DNA of 64,000 bases from a bacterium (GCA_017448105.1 JAFSMC010000001.1:218056-282055); one strand, 5' to 3'. Counted from the first letter of the stretch, positions 34,841-48,180 are shown. Translations and numbers: made by a program. Notes: generated by a model not told the origin, from the letters alone.

Positions 34841-34850
34841 TATGCTTTTG
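34826..34850 (+). terminator. Hairpin between atpB and atpE
   Basis: A perfect 10-bp inverted repeat CAAAAGCATA / TATGCTTTTG with a 5-base loop, straddling the atpB stop codon. Possible roles are partial termination or an RNA processing/stabilising signal that raises c-subunit output relative to a and b; the atpE gene then has its own strong AGGAG at 34911-34915. Confidence 0.5.
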
Positions 34851-34920
34851 AAATAAATCAAAAAAAATGCTTTAAAATAATTAATATATTAATTTTTTGT
34901 TAGCATAAAAAGGAGAAAAA

Positions 34921-35154
34921 ATGTCAAGTTTAGCATTCGCATATTTAGCAGCAGGTATATGTATGTTTGGTGTTTTAGGGACTGCAATTGGTCAAGGTTT
35001 AGCTTGTGCTAAAGCTGTTGAATCAGTAGCTAGAAACCCTGAAGCTGAAAACAAAATTAGAACCACCATGATTGTTGGTGACGCTATTTGTGAAACTAGT
35101 GCAATTTATTCATTAATTATTGCAATTTTATTAATCTTTACAGCACACGCTTAA
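34921..35154 (+). CDS. atpE: F1Fo ATP synthase subunit c
   Basis: A 77-residue proteolipid hairpin. The polar loop ARNPEAENKIR (family RQPE) joins two helices. The ion-binding carboxylate is the Glu of GDAICETSAIYSLI in the second helix. Gly-rich first helix GVLGTAIGQG. Best ribosome binding site of the operon, consistent with high c-ring copy number. Confidence 0.96.
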   Translation: MSSLAFAYLAAGICMFGVLGTAIGQGLACAKAVESVARNPEAENKIRTTMIVGDAICETSAIYSLIIAILLIFTAHA

Positions 35155-35167
35155 TATTTTTGTATAG

Positions 35168-35791
35168 ATGAAACAAATAAAATCACAATTAATCAAAGTA
35201 ATTGGTAGTATGATTGTCTTTTTGCCGGTAATCATATTGTTTTTTAGTTTAACTTCATGTTCACCAGTTGATTCAAAAGAAATTTTAAACAGTTTGATGC
35301 CCAACACATGGCTATTTCTTGCTCATGTTATTGCTTCAATTGTTTTAATTGTGGTTTTGCTGTGACTTGTTTATAAACCAGCAAGTAAAGCTATACAAAA
35401 AAGAAAAGATTATATTAATCAACAATTCACACAAGCTAGTGATACAAAAAAACAAGCTGATATGGCTTTAGTTAAAGCCAATAGTTTTAGAGAACAAGCT
35501 ATTAGTGAAGCAGCGACCATTACAGCAAACGCTAAAAATAAAGCAAGTTTGATTATTCAAGAAGCTAAAGCAAGCGCTAGAGAAGAGTCAAAGCAAATTA
35601 AAAAGCAAGTTCAAATACAACTTTCTAGGCAAGAAAAAGAGTTAAAAAGAAATATTCACAATAAAATTGTTGATACTGCTTTTGTTGTTGCGGAAGAAAT
35701 TCTTAAAAAGAATATTTCTAAAGATGAAAAACAACAGTATGTTGATGATATTTTGAACAACATAGCAAAGGATAGTAAATATGAAAAATAA
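35168..35791 (+). CDS. atpF: F1Fo ATP synthase subunit b (lipoprotein-type)
   Basis: 207 residues. The N-terminus is a signal-like helix ending in the lipobox LTSCS (Cys ~31), then a membrane helix AHVIASIVLIVVLLWLVY and a long charged coiled coil starting KPASKAIQKRKDYI. The lipoprotein-type b subunit is typical of mycoplasmas. One TGA Trp. Overlaps atpH by 11 bases. Confidence 0.92.
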
Positions 35792-36317
35792 TTTCTTTGC
35801 TTATGCACTTGCGCTTTTTGATTTAAATAAAAATCCAACAAAAGTTTTTAAAGAATTAAATGATTGGTATAGTGTTAACAAGCAATTTCCTAGTCTTACG
35901 AAATTTTTGATCAAGTGTCCTTCCAAAATTATTCAAAAGAAATTAGTAGCTGAATTATTTAAGACTTTAAACCTTTCTTCATCTTTATTACATTGATTGT
36001 GAGTTGTTATTGATGATAGTCAATATGCAAACTTTAATTTAATTTACAAAGAATGTAAAAAACGTTTTTGTGCTTTAACCAATACAGTTGATGTTCATAT
36101 TACTTCAGCATTTAAGTTATCAAATGCTCAAGAACAACAAATTATGAATAAATTAAAAACTATCATTTCGTCTAATGTTAATTTTGAAATAGAAGTTGAT
36201 ACATCTTTAATTGGCGGATTAAAAATAAGTTATCAAAACAATATTTACGATAACACTATTAAAAACAAACTATTCTTTTTGAAGAATAAACTTCTAGAAA
36301 CCAAGGAGAACCAATAA
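35781..36317 (+). CDS. atpH: F1Fo ATP synthase subunit delta
   Basis: A 178-residue peripheral-stalk subunit. N-terminus [13 protein letters not shown] matches the A..YA.ALF start, and near the C-terminus [11 protein letters not shown] matches the D..liGG..i signature. Two TGA Trp codons. Its stop overlaps the atpA ATG (TAATG) with AAGGAGAA upstream. Confidence 0.9.
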
Positions 36318-37876
36318 TGTCTAAGATATCTAATCAATTTGCTGCAATTATTAAAGCAAAGATCAAGAAATATGCAAAAACACAAAAACAAGAACAACAT
36401 GATGAAGGATGTGTTGTTTCTGTTAATGATGGAATCGTTATTGTTTCTGGTTTAGACAATGCAATGTTAAATGAAATTGTTAAATTTGAGAATGGTTCAT
36501 TTGGAATGGTTCTTAATTTAGAAGCTAATTGTGTTGGTGTAGTTATGCTTGGCAATTACACTAATATTAAAGAAAACAGTAGAGTTATAAGAACTAGACA
36601 AACTATCTCTGTACCAGTTGGTGATAACTTACTTGGCCGAATTATTAATGCATTAGGTTTTCCGCAAGATGGTTTAAGTAACATTAAATACAAAATTAAA
36701 ATGCCAATTGAAAAGATTGCTCCTAATGTTATGATGCGTGAAACAGTTAGTCGTCCACTAGAGACAGGAATCTTATCAATTGATTCAATGTTTCCTATTG
36801 GCAAAGGACAAAGAGAATTAATTATTGGTGACCGTCAAACTGGTAAAACTACTTTAGCTATTGACACCATCATTAACCAAAAAGGCAAAAATGTTAAATG
36901 TATTTATGTTGCAATTGGTCAAAAAGAATCATCAGTAGTACAAATTTATCAAACACTTAAAAAAGCAAAAGCAATGGAATATACAACTATTGTTAATGCT
37001 CCTGCATCTGATCTGCCAGCATTAATTTATATTGCTCCATATACTGGGACGACTATTGCTGAATATTGACTAAATCGTGGTGAAGATGTTTTAATTGTTT
37101 ATGACGATTTAACTAAACATGCTATTAACTATCGAACATTATCATTATTATTACGTCGTCCACCGGGCCGTGAAGCTTATCCAGGTGATGTTTTTTATCT
37201 TCACTCTCGTTTATTAGAAAGATCGTGCCAACTAAATAAGAAGAATAAAGGTGGTTCAATTACTGCTTTGCCAATTATTGAAACTCAAATTGGTGATATT
37301 TCAGCTTATATTCCAACTAATGTAATTTCTATTACTGATGGTCAACTATTTATGGTAACAAGCATGTTTAATGCTGGTCAAAGACCTGCAATTGATCCAG
37401 GTTTATCAGTTTCTAGAGTTGGTTCTAGTGCACAAAGATCATATGTTAAGCAAACTGCTTCCACTTTAAAATTAGATTTAGCTAGATACAATGAACTTCG
37501 TTCGTTTAGTCAATTTGGTTCAGACTTAGATGATGAAACTAAACAAATTCTTAACCATGGTGAAAGAATTATGGCTTTGATTAAACAAGCACCTAACAAA
37601 CCATATGAAGAAATTGCTGAAGTTTTAATCCTTTTTGCTATTAAAAATAGGATTATTGATTACATTCCGTTAAACTTAATTAATAATTTTAAAGATGAAA
37701 TGCTTGAATATTTTATCAAGCAAAAAAATGTTAAAGAATTATCTAAGAAACAAACTCTTGATGGAAAATTGACTGCTGCATTATTAAAAGAAATGCAACA
37801 ATTTACTCTTAAGTTTATTAAGAAAATACCAAATTATGATAGCAAGCAATATGGTGATATTGCTAAATTAAAATAA
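36317..37876 (+). CDS. atpA: F1Fo ATP synthase subunit alpha
   Basis: A 519-residue noncatalytic nucleotide-binding subunit. Walker [16 protein letters not shown] (~residue 171), [26 protein letters not shown] segment around [14 protein letters not shown], and the C-terminal arginine-finger region VSRVGSSAQ. One TGA Trp near 37069. Follows atpH directly. Confidence 0.97.
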
Positions 37877-37894
37877 GCAAAATATAAAAAGATT

Positions 37895-40187
<2,293 letters not shown>

Positions 40188-40188
<1 letters not shown>

Positions 40189-40580
40189 TGAGTAACACTT
40201 TTCATTTAAAAATAAATACCCCATTTAATATATGTTTTGAGGATGACATAACTCAAGTTGAGTTATGCACTGATAAAGGATATACTGGTATTTTACCTAA
40301 CCACATTCCTATTATTGGAATGATTGTGCCAGGCGTGATTACTATTCATACTAAAAATAATGGGCTTAAAAAAGGCAATATTGGCCATGGATTATTTTAT
40401 TTTTATGACAATAAGTTATTCATTAATACTGATACCTTTACTTTTGGTAATGAAACAAATAAAGATAATCATCAGGATATATTAAAAGTTCTAGAAACTT
40501 TTAAATTAGATGAAAAAACAAGAAATCGTTTTGAAGTTTATTTAAAAAAGACTTTCAGTGATTTAAAAAATCAACACTAA
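40188..40580 (+). CDS. atpC: F1Fo ATP synthase subunit epsilon
   Basis: A 130-residue subunit of the central stalk. N-terminal beta-sandwich with TDKGYTGILPNHIPII (family G..GILPgHaPl) and a short C-terminal helical part. Last gene of the nine-gene operon in the order I-a-c-b-delta-alpha-gamma-beta-epsilon. Its stop overlaps a convergent gene. Confidence 0.93.
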
Positions 40581-40873
40581 TTTTTAAATAAGTAAACTTT
40601 ATATTTTTTGCTTTTTAGGAAATGGTAATAAGCTTTAAGTTTTCTATAGTCGCCAAAAATAAGAATTTTTTTAGATTTATCTAATTTATTTTCATATTCA
40701 TTTTTAAAATTAAGTGGAGTAAAAGTAGTGGCATAAAGCAGATGGTTTTTGCGTCAATCATATGACTTAATAATTTGGATGATTTGCCATTTATAATCAT
40801 TTTTGATTTTTGCAAATTTAGCTTTAGTGATAAATTTAAAGTCTAAGTTAGTTTTAAAGATAGTATCAAACAT
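40577..40873 (-). CDS. Hypothetical protein, 98 residues
   Basis: A small basic protein (MFDTIFKTNLDFKF... ending KSKKYKVYLFKN), rich in Lys and aromatic residues, with one TGA Trp. The stretch SKKILIFGDYRKLKAYYHFLK looks like one strand-turn-helix unit of an alpha/beta fold but matches nothing I know. It converges on atpC with a 4-base overlap and is divergent from secG. Sensible composition and sharing a promoter gap with secG favour a real gene. Confidence 0.5.
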
Positions 40874-40906
40874 ATTTATTTAATATAATGGTGTTTCGTC
40901 TACATA

Positions 40907-40912
40907 TATAAT
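40907..40912 (+). promoter_or_regulatory. Candidate -10 box for secG-rnr
   Basis: TATAAT 24 bases before the secG ATG in the divergent gap. A second TATAAT at 40884-40889 is another option. Confidence 0.45.
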
Positions 40913-40935
40913 TAATACTACAAATTATATTAATT

Positions 40936-41163
40936 ATGTCACCAATTGCAATTACAATGTTTGTTTTAGGGACCATCATCTTGGTAATAGGATTATTACT
41001 ATCTGGTAGTGGTACTACTTCTGGTCTAACAACTGTAGTTGGTCAAGACTTGGAATTGTTTAAGAAAACAAAAGACCGTGGGATTGTTAAAGTTTTGCAA
41101 ATCATCATGTTTTTGTTAACTTTAACATTAATTGCATGTGGTATCATGCTTTTAGTCTTATAA
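40936..41163 (+). CDS. secG: Protein translocase subunit SecG
   Basis: A 75-residue membrane protein with two hydrophobic helices (residues ~3-23 and ~54-74) separated by a Gly/Ser/Thr-rich loop SGSGTTSGLTTVVGQDLELF, the SecG pattern (family SGG.g). Located before rnr and smpB as in Bacillus. Confidence 0.85.
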   Translation: MSPIAITMFVLGTIILVIGLLLSGSGTTSGLTTVVGQDLELFKKTKDRGIVKVLQIIMFLLTLTLIACGIMLLVL

Positions 41164-41170
41164 ATTTCAA

Positions 41171-43330
41171 ATGTCTGATCAATACACTAAAGACATTTTA
41201 AATATTATTGAAAACGAAAAAGGCCGACCTATACCTGTCAGTGTTATTTTAGTTAAGTTAAAAAGAAACCATCATAACATTAATCGGAGATTATTTTATC
41301 AATGTATTAATGATTTATTAGAAACTAAGCAAATTAATAGGTTAAAAAAATCAGGTAAGATTGTTCTTGGCTATCCTAAAGCTGAAGCAGATATGTCACA
41401 AATTTTTAATGGAACTATTTATATTAGTACTAAACATAGTGGTTTTATCCATTTAAATGATGACAAAGAACCAATGTTCTTTGTTCATAGCACTAATTTA
41501 AATGGTGCTTTAGATGGTGATACAGTTGAGTTTTGCTTATTAAAAATAAAGAGTGATGAAGACAAACGCTTTAAAGATGCTAAAGTTTTAAAAGTTCTTA
41601 ATCATAAAAAAGATTACTTTGTTGGTTTATATGAAACTAATGGTTCATATTATGAAGTAAAGTGTGACGATGAAAAAATGTATTTACCAATTAAACTAAA
41701 AGATACTAGTGGTTTAGTTGATGGCTCTAAATTCTTGTTTAAAATAGAAAAATATTTTGAAGATTACTGTTTAGCTAATGTAAAAAAAATCATTGGTCAT
41801 AAAAATGATGTTAATGTTGATATCTTATCAATTGTTTATGATCATGGTATACAACCCGATTTTAATGACAACATCATTAATGAAGCTAGACAAATTAAAT
41901 TAGATATTAATCAAAAACAAAGAGCAATTAGAAGAGATTTAACTAATTTAAATATTGTCACTATTGACCCCAAAACATCAAAAGATTTTGATGACGCTAT
42001 TTATGTTGAAAAACTAAATGATCAGCTATATAGATTGTATGTTTGTATTGCTGATGTTAGTCATTACATTAAATGACAGTCACAACTTGATAAACAAGCA
42101 CAACAACGTAGTTGCTCTATTTATTTAGTAGATCGAGTTATCCCAATGTTGCCACACAATTTGTCAGATGATATATGTTCATTAAATCCTAATGTTGAAC
42201 GTTTAACATTGACATGTCAAATGGATATCAATGATCAAGGTGAGTTTAAGGATATTCAAGTTTACCCATCTATTATCAAATCCCATCGACGTTTTAACTA
42301 TGATGAAGTCAATGATTATTTTAAGGATCATAAAACAATTGCTTCTGATGTTATTCCAGAAACAAAAGCAATGTTGAACAATGCTTATGAATTACATAAG
42401 ATTTTAGATAAATTTAAAAAACAAAGAGGTTATATTGATTTTAATTTGCCTGAACCAATAATTATTGTTAACAAAAAGTGTGAACCTATTGATATCATCT
42501 TAAAACATCAAGGTGCAGCACAAAAGATGATTGAAGATTTTATGATAGCAGCTAATGAAGCAGTAACGATCTTTGCTTTGAATAAAAAATGACCTTTTGT
42601 TTACCGTGTTCACAGTTTACCAGAAGAAGCAAAATTAAAAACCTTTGTTATTGAAACAAAAAAATTAGGTTTTCAAATAGATTTAAACCATTTTGATATC
42701 AAACCAAGTATGATTGTCCAATGACTTGAAAAAAACAAAAATAATCCTAGCATTAATTTATTCTCACTTATTTTATTAAGAACTATGGCTAAAGCAAAAT
42801 ATGATACTAAAAATATTGGTCATTTTGGTTTAACAAGTCCACACTATACTCATTTCACTTCTCCAATTAGAAGATATCCAGACTTATTAGTACATCGTAT
42901 CTTCTGAATGTATTTGTTTGATAAGGATAGTTATTCAGATAAACAAAGACAACAATTACAAAGTGAATTAAAAGAACTATGCAATCATTGTTCTGAAAAA
43001 GAAATTAATGCTATTACTATTGAAAGAGAAGTTAATAATTTAAAATTTGCCCAATATATGCAAAAACATATTGGCAAAGAATTTATTGCTCAAGTAATAT
43101 CAGTAACTAAGTATGGAATGTATGTTGCATTAGAAAATACAATTGAAGGTTTAGTAGCTTTATCAAACTTTCATGATGACTTTTATATTTTCAATGAAAA
43201 CACATTTTGTTTAGTTGGTAAAAACAAAAAAAACATCTTTACCATAGGTAATATGGTAAAAGTACGTTGTATTAGTAGTTCAACATATACTAAGAAAATT
43301 GAGTTTGAATTAGTAAAAAAAATGAGTTAA
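41171..43330 (+). CDS. rnr: Ribonuclease R
   Basis: A 719-residue processive 3'-5' exoribonuclease. N-terminal winged-helix and cold-shock domains; the RNB active site is in [18 protein letters not shown] (catalytic Asp cluster, ~residue 265-280) with [19 protein letters not shown] downstream; a C-terminal S1 domain ([24 protein letters not shown]) is present. Several TGA Trp codons. In Firmicutes it acts with SmpB/tmRNA, and smpB lies 2.3 kb downstream, displaced by a restriction-modification insertion. Confidence 0.96.
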
Positions 43331-43407
43331 AAAATTAATAGTTTTTTGTTAAGTAAATTATAATGTTGGATGTGTGGTTTAATTTTATAGGTTTATCAAT
43401 AAAACAG

Positions 43408-43427
43408 CTGATATATATATATATCAG
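43408..43427 (+). terminator. Perfect palindromic hairpin after rnr
   Basis: A 20-base perfect palindrome, CTG followed by seven AT repeats and CAG. It is in the 170-base gap after rnr and is likely the end of the secG-rnr transcript, or simply an AT-repeat microsatellite able to form a cruciform. Confidence 0.45.
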
Positions 43428-43465
43428 TTAGTTTGATTTAAATGTAACACTATTTTAAGGGGTAT

Positions 43466-43492
43466 CTGTTTCTAGTCTTGTACTAGAGATAG
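43466..43492 (+). promoter_or_regulatory. Leader hairpin with T-run abutting the methyltransferase start
   Basis: CTGTTTCTAGT pairs with ACTAGAGATAG (11 pairs including two G-U) around a CTTGT loop and is followed by TTTTT. This is an intrinsic-terminator shape ending 8 bases before the ATG at 43501. The only good Shine-Dalgarno-like run, AAGGGG at 43457-43462, lies on the other side; folding would bring it to about 11 bases from the ATG. It may act as an attenuator or as a structure-dependent ribosome site. Confidence 0.5.
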
Positions 43493-43500
43493 TTTTTATT

Positions 43501-44121
43501 ATGCGTATTAAAACTGCTGTTGATAAGAAATACAAAACTGTGCGTACTTCTAAAAATAATAAAACTTTTATCAATATGAATATCAGAAATGATGAATGTT
43601 ACACAAGAAGAGTTGAAGCTGATAGATTAGTTGACTATATCATCCGACATAAAATTGTAAAAAAAACTGAAAAAATATGACTACCATTCAATGACTACAA
43701 AAGTAATATTCATCTTTCACTTAAAGACCACGGATTTAAAAATTTAATTACTACGAGAAGAGATTTTTACACATGTAAAAACATTGATTATGACATTATC
43801 ATCTCAAATCCACCATTTTATAATCGAAGCAAATTATTTAATTATTTAATTGAGGTTGATAAGCCATTTATTTTGTTGCAACCAATTATGTTTTTTAATA
43901 ATGGTACATGCATTAGGATGTTAATTAAGCATGGAGCAAAATTTGGAGCTATATCGCCACCTAAAAGAATGAGCTTCGATAGAAATTATGGTTTTATTTT
44001 TCCCAAAAAATCCATGGGTTTTATTGTAGATAAAAAAGAACATAAGTCAACATCTGCATTCTATTCATTTTGGTTAGCATATAAAACCAAAGCTATTGGT
44101 TTTCTTGATATTGAAGAATAA
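43501..44121 (+). CDS. DNA adenine methyltransferase (modification subunit)
   Basis: A 206-residue protein with DECYTRRVEADRLVDYI, IWLPFND (family W-x-P-F) and the catalytic ISNPPF motif (N-P-P-F, about residue 101) of N6-adenine methylases. It resembles the small phage/mollicute methylase group in which ECYTP...IWEPF...DIIITNPPF occurs. The usual motif I F-x-G-x-G is not obvious. Two bases upstream of the putative endonuclease, so a modification role is likely. Target sequence unknown. Confidence 0.75.
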
Positions 44122-44123
44122 TA

Positions 44124-45611
44124 ATGAAATGTGATAATTTTAATAAAATTGGTGATACACAATATCGAGTAAAAAATCAGATTAAGGCATATATTAATTT
44201 TTCACAATGATATACATCTTTTTGACATGAAAAAAAGAAATATCCAAATGATGTTGATTTTCGTGCATGAGTTAGAGAATGCAAAAATCCATACAATTAC
44301 AGCAAACTAAAAAAAGACAAAATCAAAAACAGACTTGATAATGTTTTAAAAAATGCACTTCATAAATATAAATTAATTAAAATTGATCCAAAAGGTTGTT
44401 GTTTTAATTTGGAGGGTGACGACTATTGTAATCAAGTTTTGAATAAATTAGCTAATTCTGATGGATGTAATAATGACACAAGTATTGCATTTCGTGCTAT
44501 GTTAGAATTTATGATCAATTCTCCTGAATTTAATGATGCAAAAAAGATTGCTTTTGCTTTTTTTACATTTGAAAAAGGCGATGATTTTTATAAATTGTAT
44601 AACTGTACAATAAATGATTTAGTATGCGAAATATTTAAGAAACATACCGCGCAAAAAATCATTAGTAAAAGTTTTTTAATGAGAAAACCATTTAAAATGA
44701 AACCAATATGCTTAAAAATCTTAAGCAAATCTAAGTCTTTTGTAATTTCTGATGATGAGTTTCAATATCTTAAAAAAAACAATTATTTATCCCAAGCAAT
44801 AGATTCTAAAAGCAAATTTGAAGGTTTTATAAAAGAAGAATCTTTTGATAAAATAGCACAACATTTTCTTATAAAAAAATTTACAAAATTACTTTATGGT
44901 GATTATTTTGATTTATTTAACAGAGTTATGTTTGGATTAAATCTGTCAGATAAATTTGGAAAAAATGTTGGATATTACAATAATGATGCACTCCGTTTTG
45001 ATGATTGCAAAAAGCTTTTTTATGTTGAAATGAAAAATACCAATCAACTACCATATTCACATGAAGAAATCAATTCATATCTTCACAAAATCAACAAAAA
45101 AGATTTTTCATTCATTAATAATGATATTCATTTGTGTGATACACCAGCGTATACCATTGCTGAATATTTTGTTAATTTAAAAATTTGTAAATTATTTAAT
45201 TTAAAGTATGATGAAATAAAGGAATCTGTTGGTACTATATTAGATAACAACTTATATCCAATTTGTCATGCTCCAGGTGGTAAAAGTGATATGTGTTTAG
45301 TATTTGACAAAATATTGCTAAGTTTTGAAACGACAATAAACTCTAGTGAAAGGAATATTTCTAATTGTGAGTTATATCCATGTTTTGAACATTTGGCATC
45401 ACATAAACCACCTTACGATAAAAACATATTATTTTTGGTTTTGACAGGTTTATTACAAAAAAGCGATATGAATTTTATTAAGAAATCATTTAATATGCAA
45501 GCTAAAGTATGATCTTCTCAGAAAAAACGAGAATTTTTTGCAAAAATTCTAACATTTAGTGAATTAATAAATATTAACAGTTACGAACAAATATTATCTT
45601 ATCTAAAATAA
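44124..45611 (+). CDS. Putative type II restriction endonuclease (AlwI-like)
   Basis: A 495-residue protein, TGA Trp at several sites in the first 60 residues. Near residue 380-410 the run NLYPICHAPGGKSDMCLVF followed by LLSFETTINSS resembles the AlwI-type endonuclease core, where an HAPG...D...E-x-T pattern forms a PD-(D/E)XK site. The rest is unrecognised. Context (directly after a methyltransferase, between rnr and smpB, which are adjacent elsewhere) supports a restriction role and gain by transfer. Confidence 0.65.
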
Positions 45612-45638
45612 ATACAAATAATCTAAAATATATTTAGT

Positions 45639-46076
45639 ATGTCAAAGCTATTAGTTAGTAATAAAAAAGCTTTTTTTAACTATGAAATTCTTGATAAATA
45701 CGAATGTGGAATTAGTTTAAAAGGCTCTGAAGTAAAGTCAGTAATTAAATCTAGTGTTTCACTAGATGAAGCTTTTTGTATTATTAGAAAACAAGAGCTC
45801 TTTATTATTAATATGTATATTGCTCACTTTGATCAAGGTAATTTATCACCGCAAGAAGCTAGTAGAACAAGAAAACTATTGGCACATAAATCAGAAATAT
45901 TAAAAATAGAAGCACATTTAAAGAAATTTTCCGCTACTTTAATTCCACTTAATGTTTATGTTACTAAAAAGAAAATAAAAGTTAGTATTGCTATTGCTAA
46001 GAGAAAGAATAAACATGATAAACGTGAAAGCAAAAAGCAAAAAGCTGATAAAAGAGAAATTAAAAAGTATATTTAA
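45639..46076 (+). CDS. smpB: SsrA-binding protein SmpB
   Basis: A 145-residue tmRNA partner for rescuing stalled ribosomes. Diagnostic NKKAFFNYEILDKYECGISLKGSEVKS, then IAHFDQGN and the RKLLAHKSEI helix, with a basic C-terminal tail KRESKKQKADKREIKKYI. The gene for tmRNA is not in the window. Directly abuts trmB. Confidence 0.96.
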   Translation: MSKLLVSNKKAFFNYEILDKYECGISLKGSEVKSVIKSSVSLDEAFCIIRKQELFIINMYIAHFDQGNLSPQEASRTRKLLAHKSEILKIEAHLKKFSATLIPLNVYVTKKKIKVSIAIAKRKNKHDKRESKKQKADKREIKKYI

Positions 46077-46718
46077 ATGGGCAGACTAAGAACAATTGCT
46101 AATGCAAGGCAATTAATAAAACAAGAAGATTATTTTATTAATGATATTAATGATTTTAATGATTTTAAATTTAATAAAAAATATAAATATTTTTTAGAAA
46201 TAGGTTGTGGTAAAGGTCAATTTTTAATTAAAAATGCACTTTTATATCCTAAAAACATATATCTAGGTGTTGATAAATATGCAACAATTATTTATAAAGC
46301 AATTAAAAAAGCCAATTTGTTAGATAAGAAACTAAATAATTTGTTTTTTGCTAATTTTGACATTGCTAATTGAATACAATTAACAAAAGAGAAACAATGT
46401 TTCGAAAAAATTTATCTTAACTTCTCTGATCCATGGCCAAAGAAACGTCATGCGAAAAAACGTTTAACTTCATTATCATTTCTGAATCTTTACAAACATT
46501 TATTAAAAAAACAAGGTATTGTTGAATTTAGAACTGATAATTCTGATTTTTTTGAATATTCACTTAATGTTTTAAAAACTAATAAACAAATTAAAGTACT
46601 TTCAATTTGTAAAAATCTGCATAAAAATAAACAAACTGATATTGTCACCACTGAATATGAAGATAAATTTGTTAAACTTAAAAAACCTATTTATCAAATA
46701 GTGTGATCTTATAAATAA
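46077..46718 (+). CDS. trmB: tRNA (guanine-N7-)-methyltransferase TrmB
   Basis: A 213-residue SAM enzyme modifying G46 of tRNA. SAM loop FLEIGCGKGQFL (~residue 40), and the signature LNFSDPWPKKRHAKKRL followed by the FRTDN motif near the C-terminus. Two TGA Trp codons. The ATG begins at the base after the smpB stop. Confidence 0.95.
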
Positions 46719-46728
46719 TTCCTATTTA

Positions 46729-46802
46729 TGGTGCTAAATCCGAGAATCAAACTTGGGTCGGTTGATTACCATTCAACTGTTCTATCACTGAACTAATTTA
46801 GC
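46729..46802 (-). tRNA. tRNA-Thr (anticodon GGT)
   Basis: A 74-base cloverleaf on the minus strand with encoded CCA. Acceptor stem GCTAAAT/ATTTAGC (7 bp), U8-A9, D stem GTTC/GAAC, anticodon stem GTTGA/TCAAC with loop ATGGTAA (anticodon GGT), T stem CCAAG/CTCGG (one A-C mismatch) with loop TTTGATT. Its 5' end overlaps the miaB stop codon by 5 bases. Confidence 0.88.
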
Positions 46803-48180
46803 ATGATATTTTTTCACCATTCAAAGAAAATAAACTTGAACTTGTGATTTTTACATTAACAATATCACCAATTTTAGCTTGTCCAACAAAATTGACTACT
46901 TTTCAATTATGACTGTATCCAGTAAAAATATTTTTATTAGTTTTGCTTTGCCCATCAACTAAAACTTGGACAACATTGGTAATGTATTTATTATTATTCC
47001 ATTTGGAATACTTTTTTACTAATTTATTTAATTTTGTTAGGCGCTTTTGTTTAGTTTTAAGTGCGACTTTATCAATTATTTTACTTGCTGGGGTGTTAGG
47101 TCTAGCTGAATAAATGAAAGTGTAGGCATTATCGAATTTAATCTTTTTATATAGTTTTAAGGTTTTTCTAAATTGTTTATTTGTTTCATTAGGAAAACCA
47201 ACAATTAAATCAGTTGAAACAGTTAGGCAAGGTATTTTCTTGCGCGCATATTTGATTAAAGCAATAAAATCTTTAACTTTCATTGTTCTATTCATTAATT
47301 TTAAAATAGTTTCATCACCAGATTGTATTGGTAAATGAATATATGGCATGATGTTTTTATATTTGGCCATAACATCAATAATTTCTTTAGTAAAGTTTCA
47401 TGGGTTAGATGTTGCATACCTAATTCTTGGTATTTTTGTTTTAGCGACATCTTCTAGTAAATTAGCAAAAGTGTAATTTTGTTTTAAATCAATTCCATAG
47501 GAATTGACATTTTGTCCCAATAAAGTTATTTCTTTACAACCATTTTTAATTAAGCATTTAACTTCATCTAAGATATTTTCTTTTGTTCTACTTCTTATTG
47601 GCCCTCTGACATAAGGAACAATGCAATAACTACAATAATGATTGCAACCATACATGATATTTACTAATGCTTTATGTCTTGTTTCTCGATAATTTGGTCA
47701 ATTTTCAACTAAAGCACTTTTCATTTTATCAATACGAGAAACTTGTTTATCTTTTAACATTACCATTTCTAAAATATGTGGTAGGTCAATGATATTATTG
47801 GTCCCCATAAAGAAATCAATGTTAGAGATTTTAACTTTTAATCTCTTTATTATTTGTGGTTGCTGTGCCACACAACCACAAATACCAAAGTATTTAATTT
47901 TTCTAGTTTCTTTTTTCTTTTTTAATTGTTCAAGTAAACCAAAAACTTTGTTTTCAGCATTTTGTCTAATCGCACAAGTGTTTAAAATAACTAAATCAAC
48001 ATTTTTATTAAAATCTTTGATTTCTTTAAAACCTATTTTTAGCAATATGGCTTTGATAATTTCGCTATCTCTTTCATTAGCTTGGCAACCATAAGTTCTT
48101 ATAAAAAAGGTTTTATCTTTTCCTAACCTTTGTTGTTTGTTTGTTATTTTAAAACAGTAATTAGAAACCATAAAGACCAT
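46798..48180 (-). CDS. miaB: tRNA-2-methylthio-N6-dimethylallyladenosine synthase MiaB
   Basis: A 460-residue radical-SAM methylthiotransferase acting on i6A37 of tRNAs. N-terminal UPF0004 domain with [12 protein letters not shown] and its three cluster cysteines (Cys in YGCQ, NTCAIR and CGCVAQ), radical-SAM triad in [18 protein letters not shown], and a C-terminal TRAM domain. The stop TAA lies inside the 5' end of tRNA-Thr. It requires a prenylated substrate from MiaA and DMAPP, linking it to ispD/ispE. Four TGA Trp codons or so. Related MtaB was considered; the sequence order fits MiaB better. Confidence 0.9.

Noticed and set aside
43411..43424. AT dinucleotide run as a variable microsatellite switch
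   Set aside because: Only seven repeats and placed in a hairpin after rnr; no promoter spacing role could be assigned.
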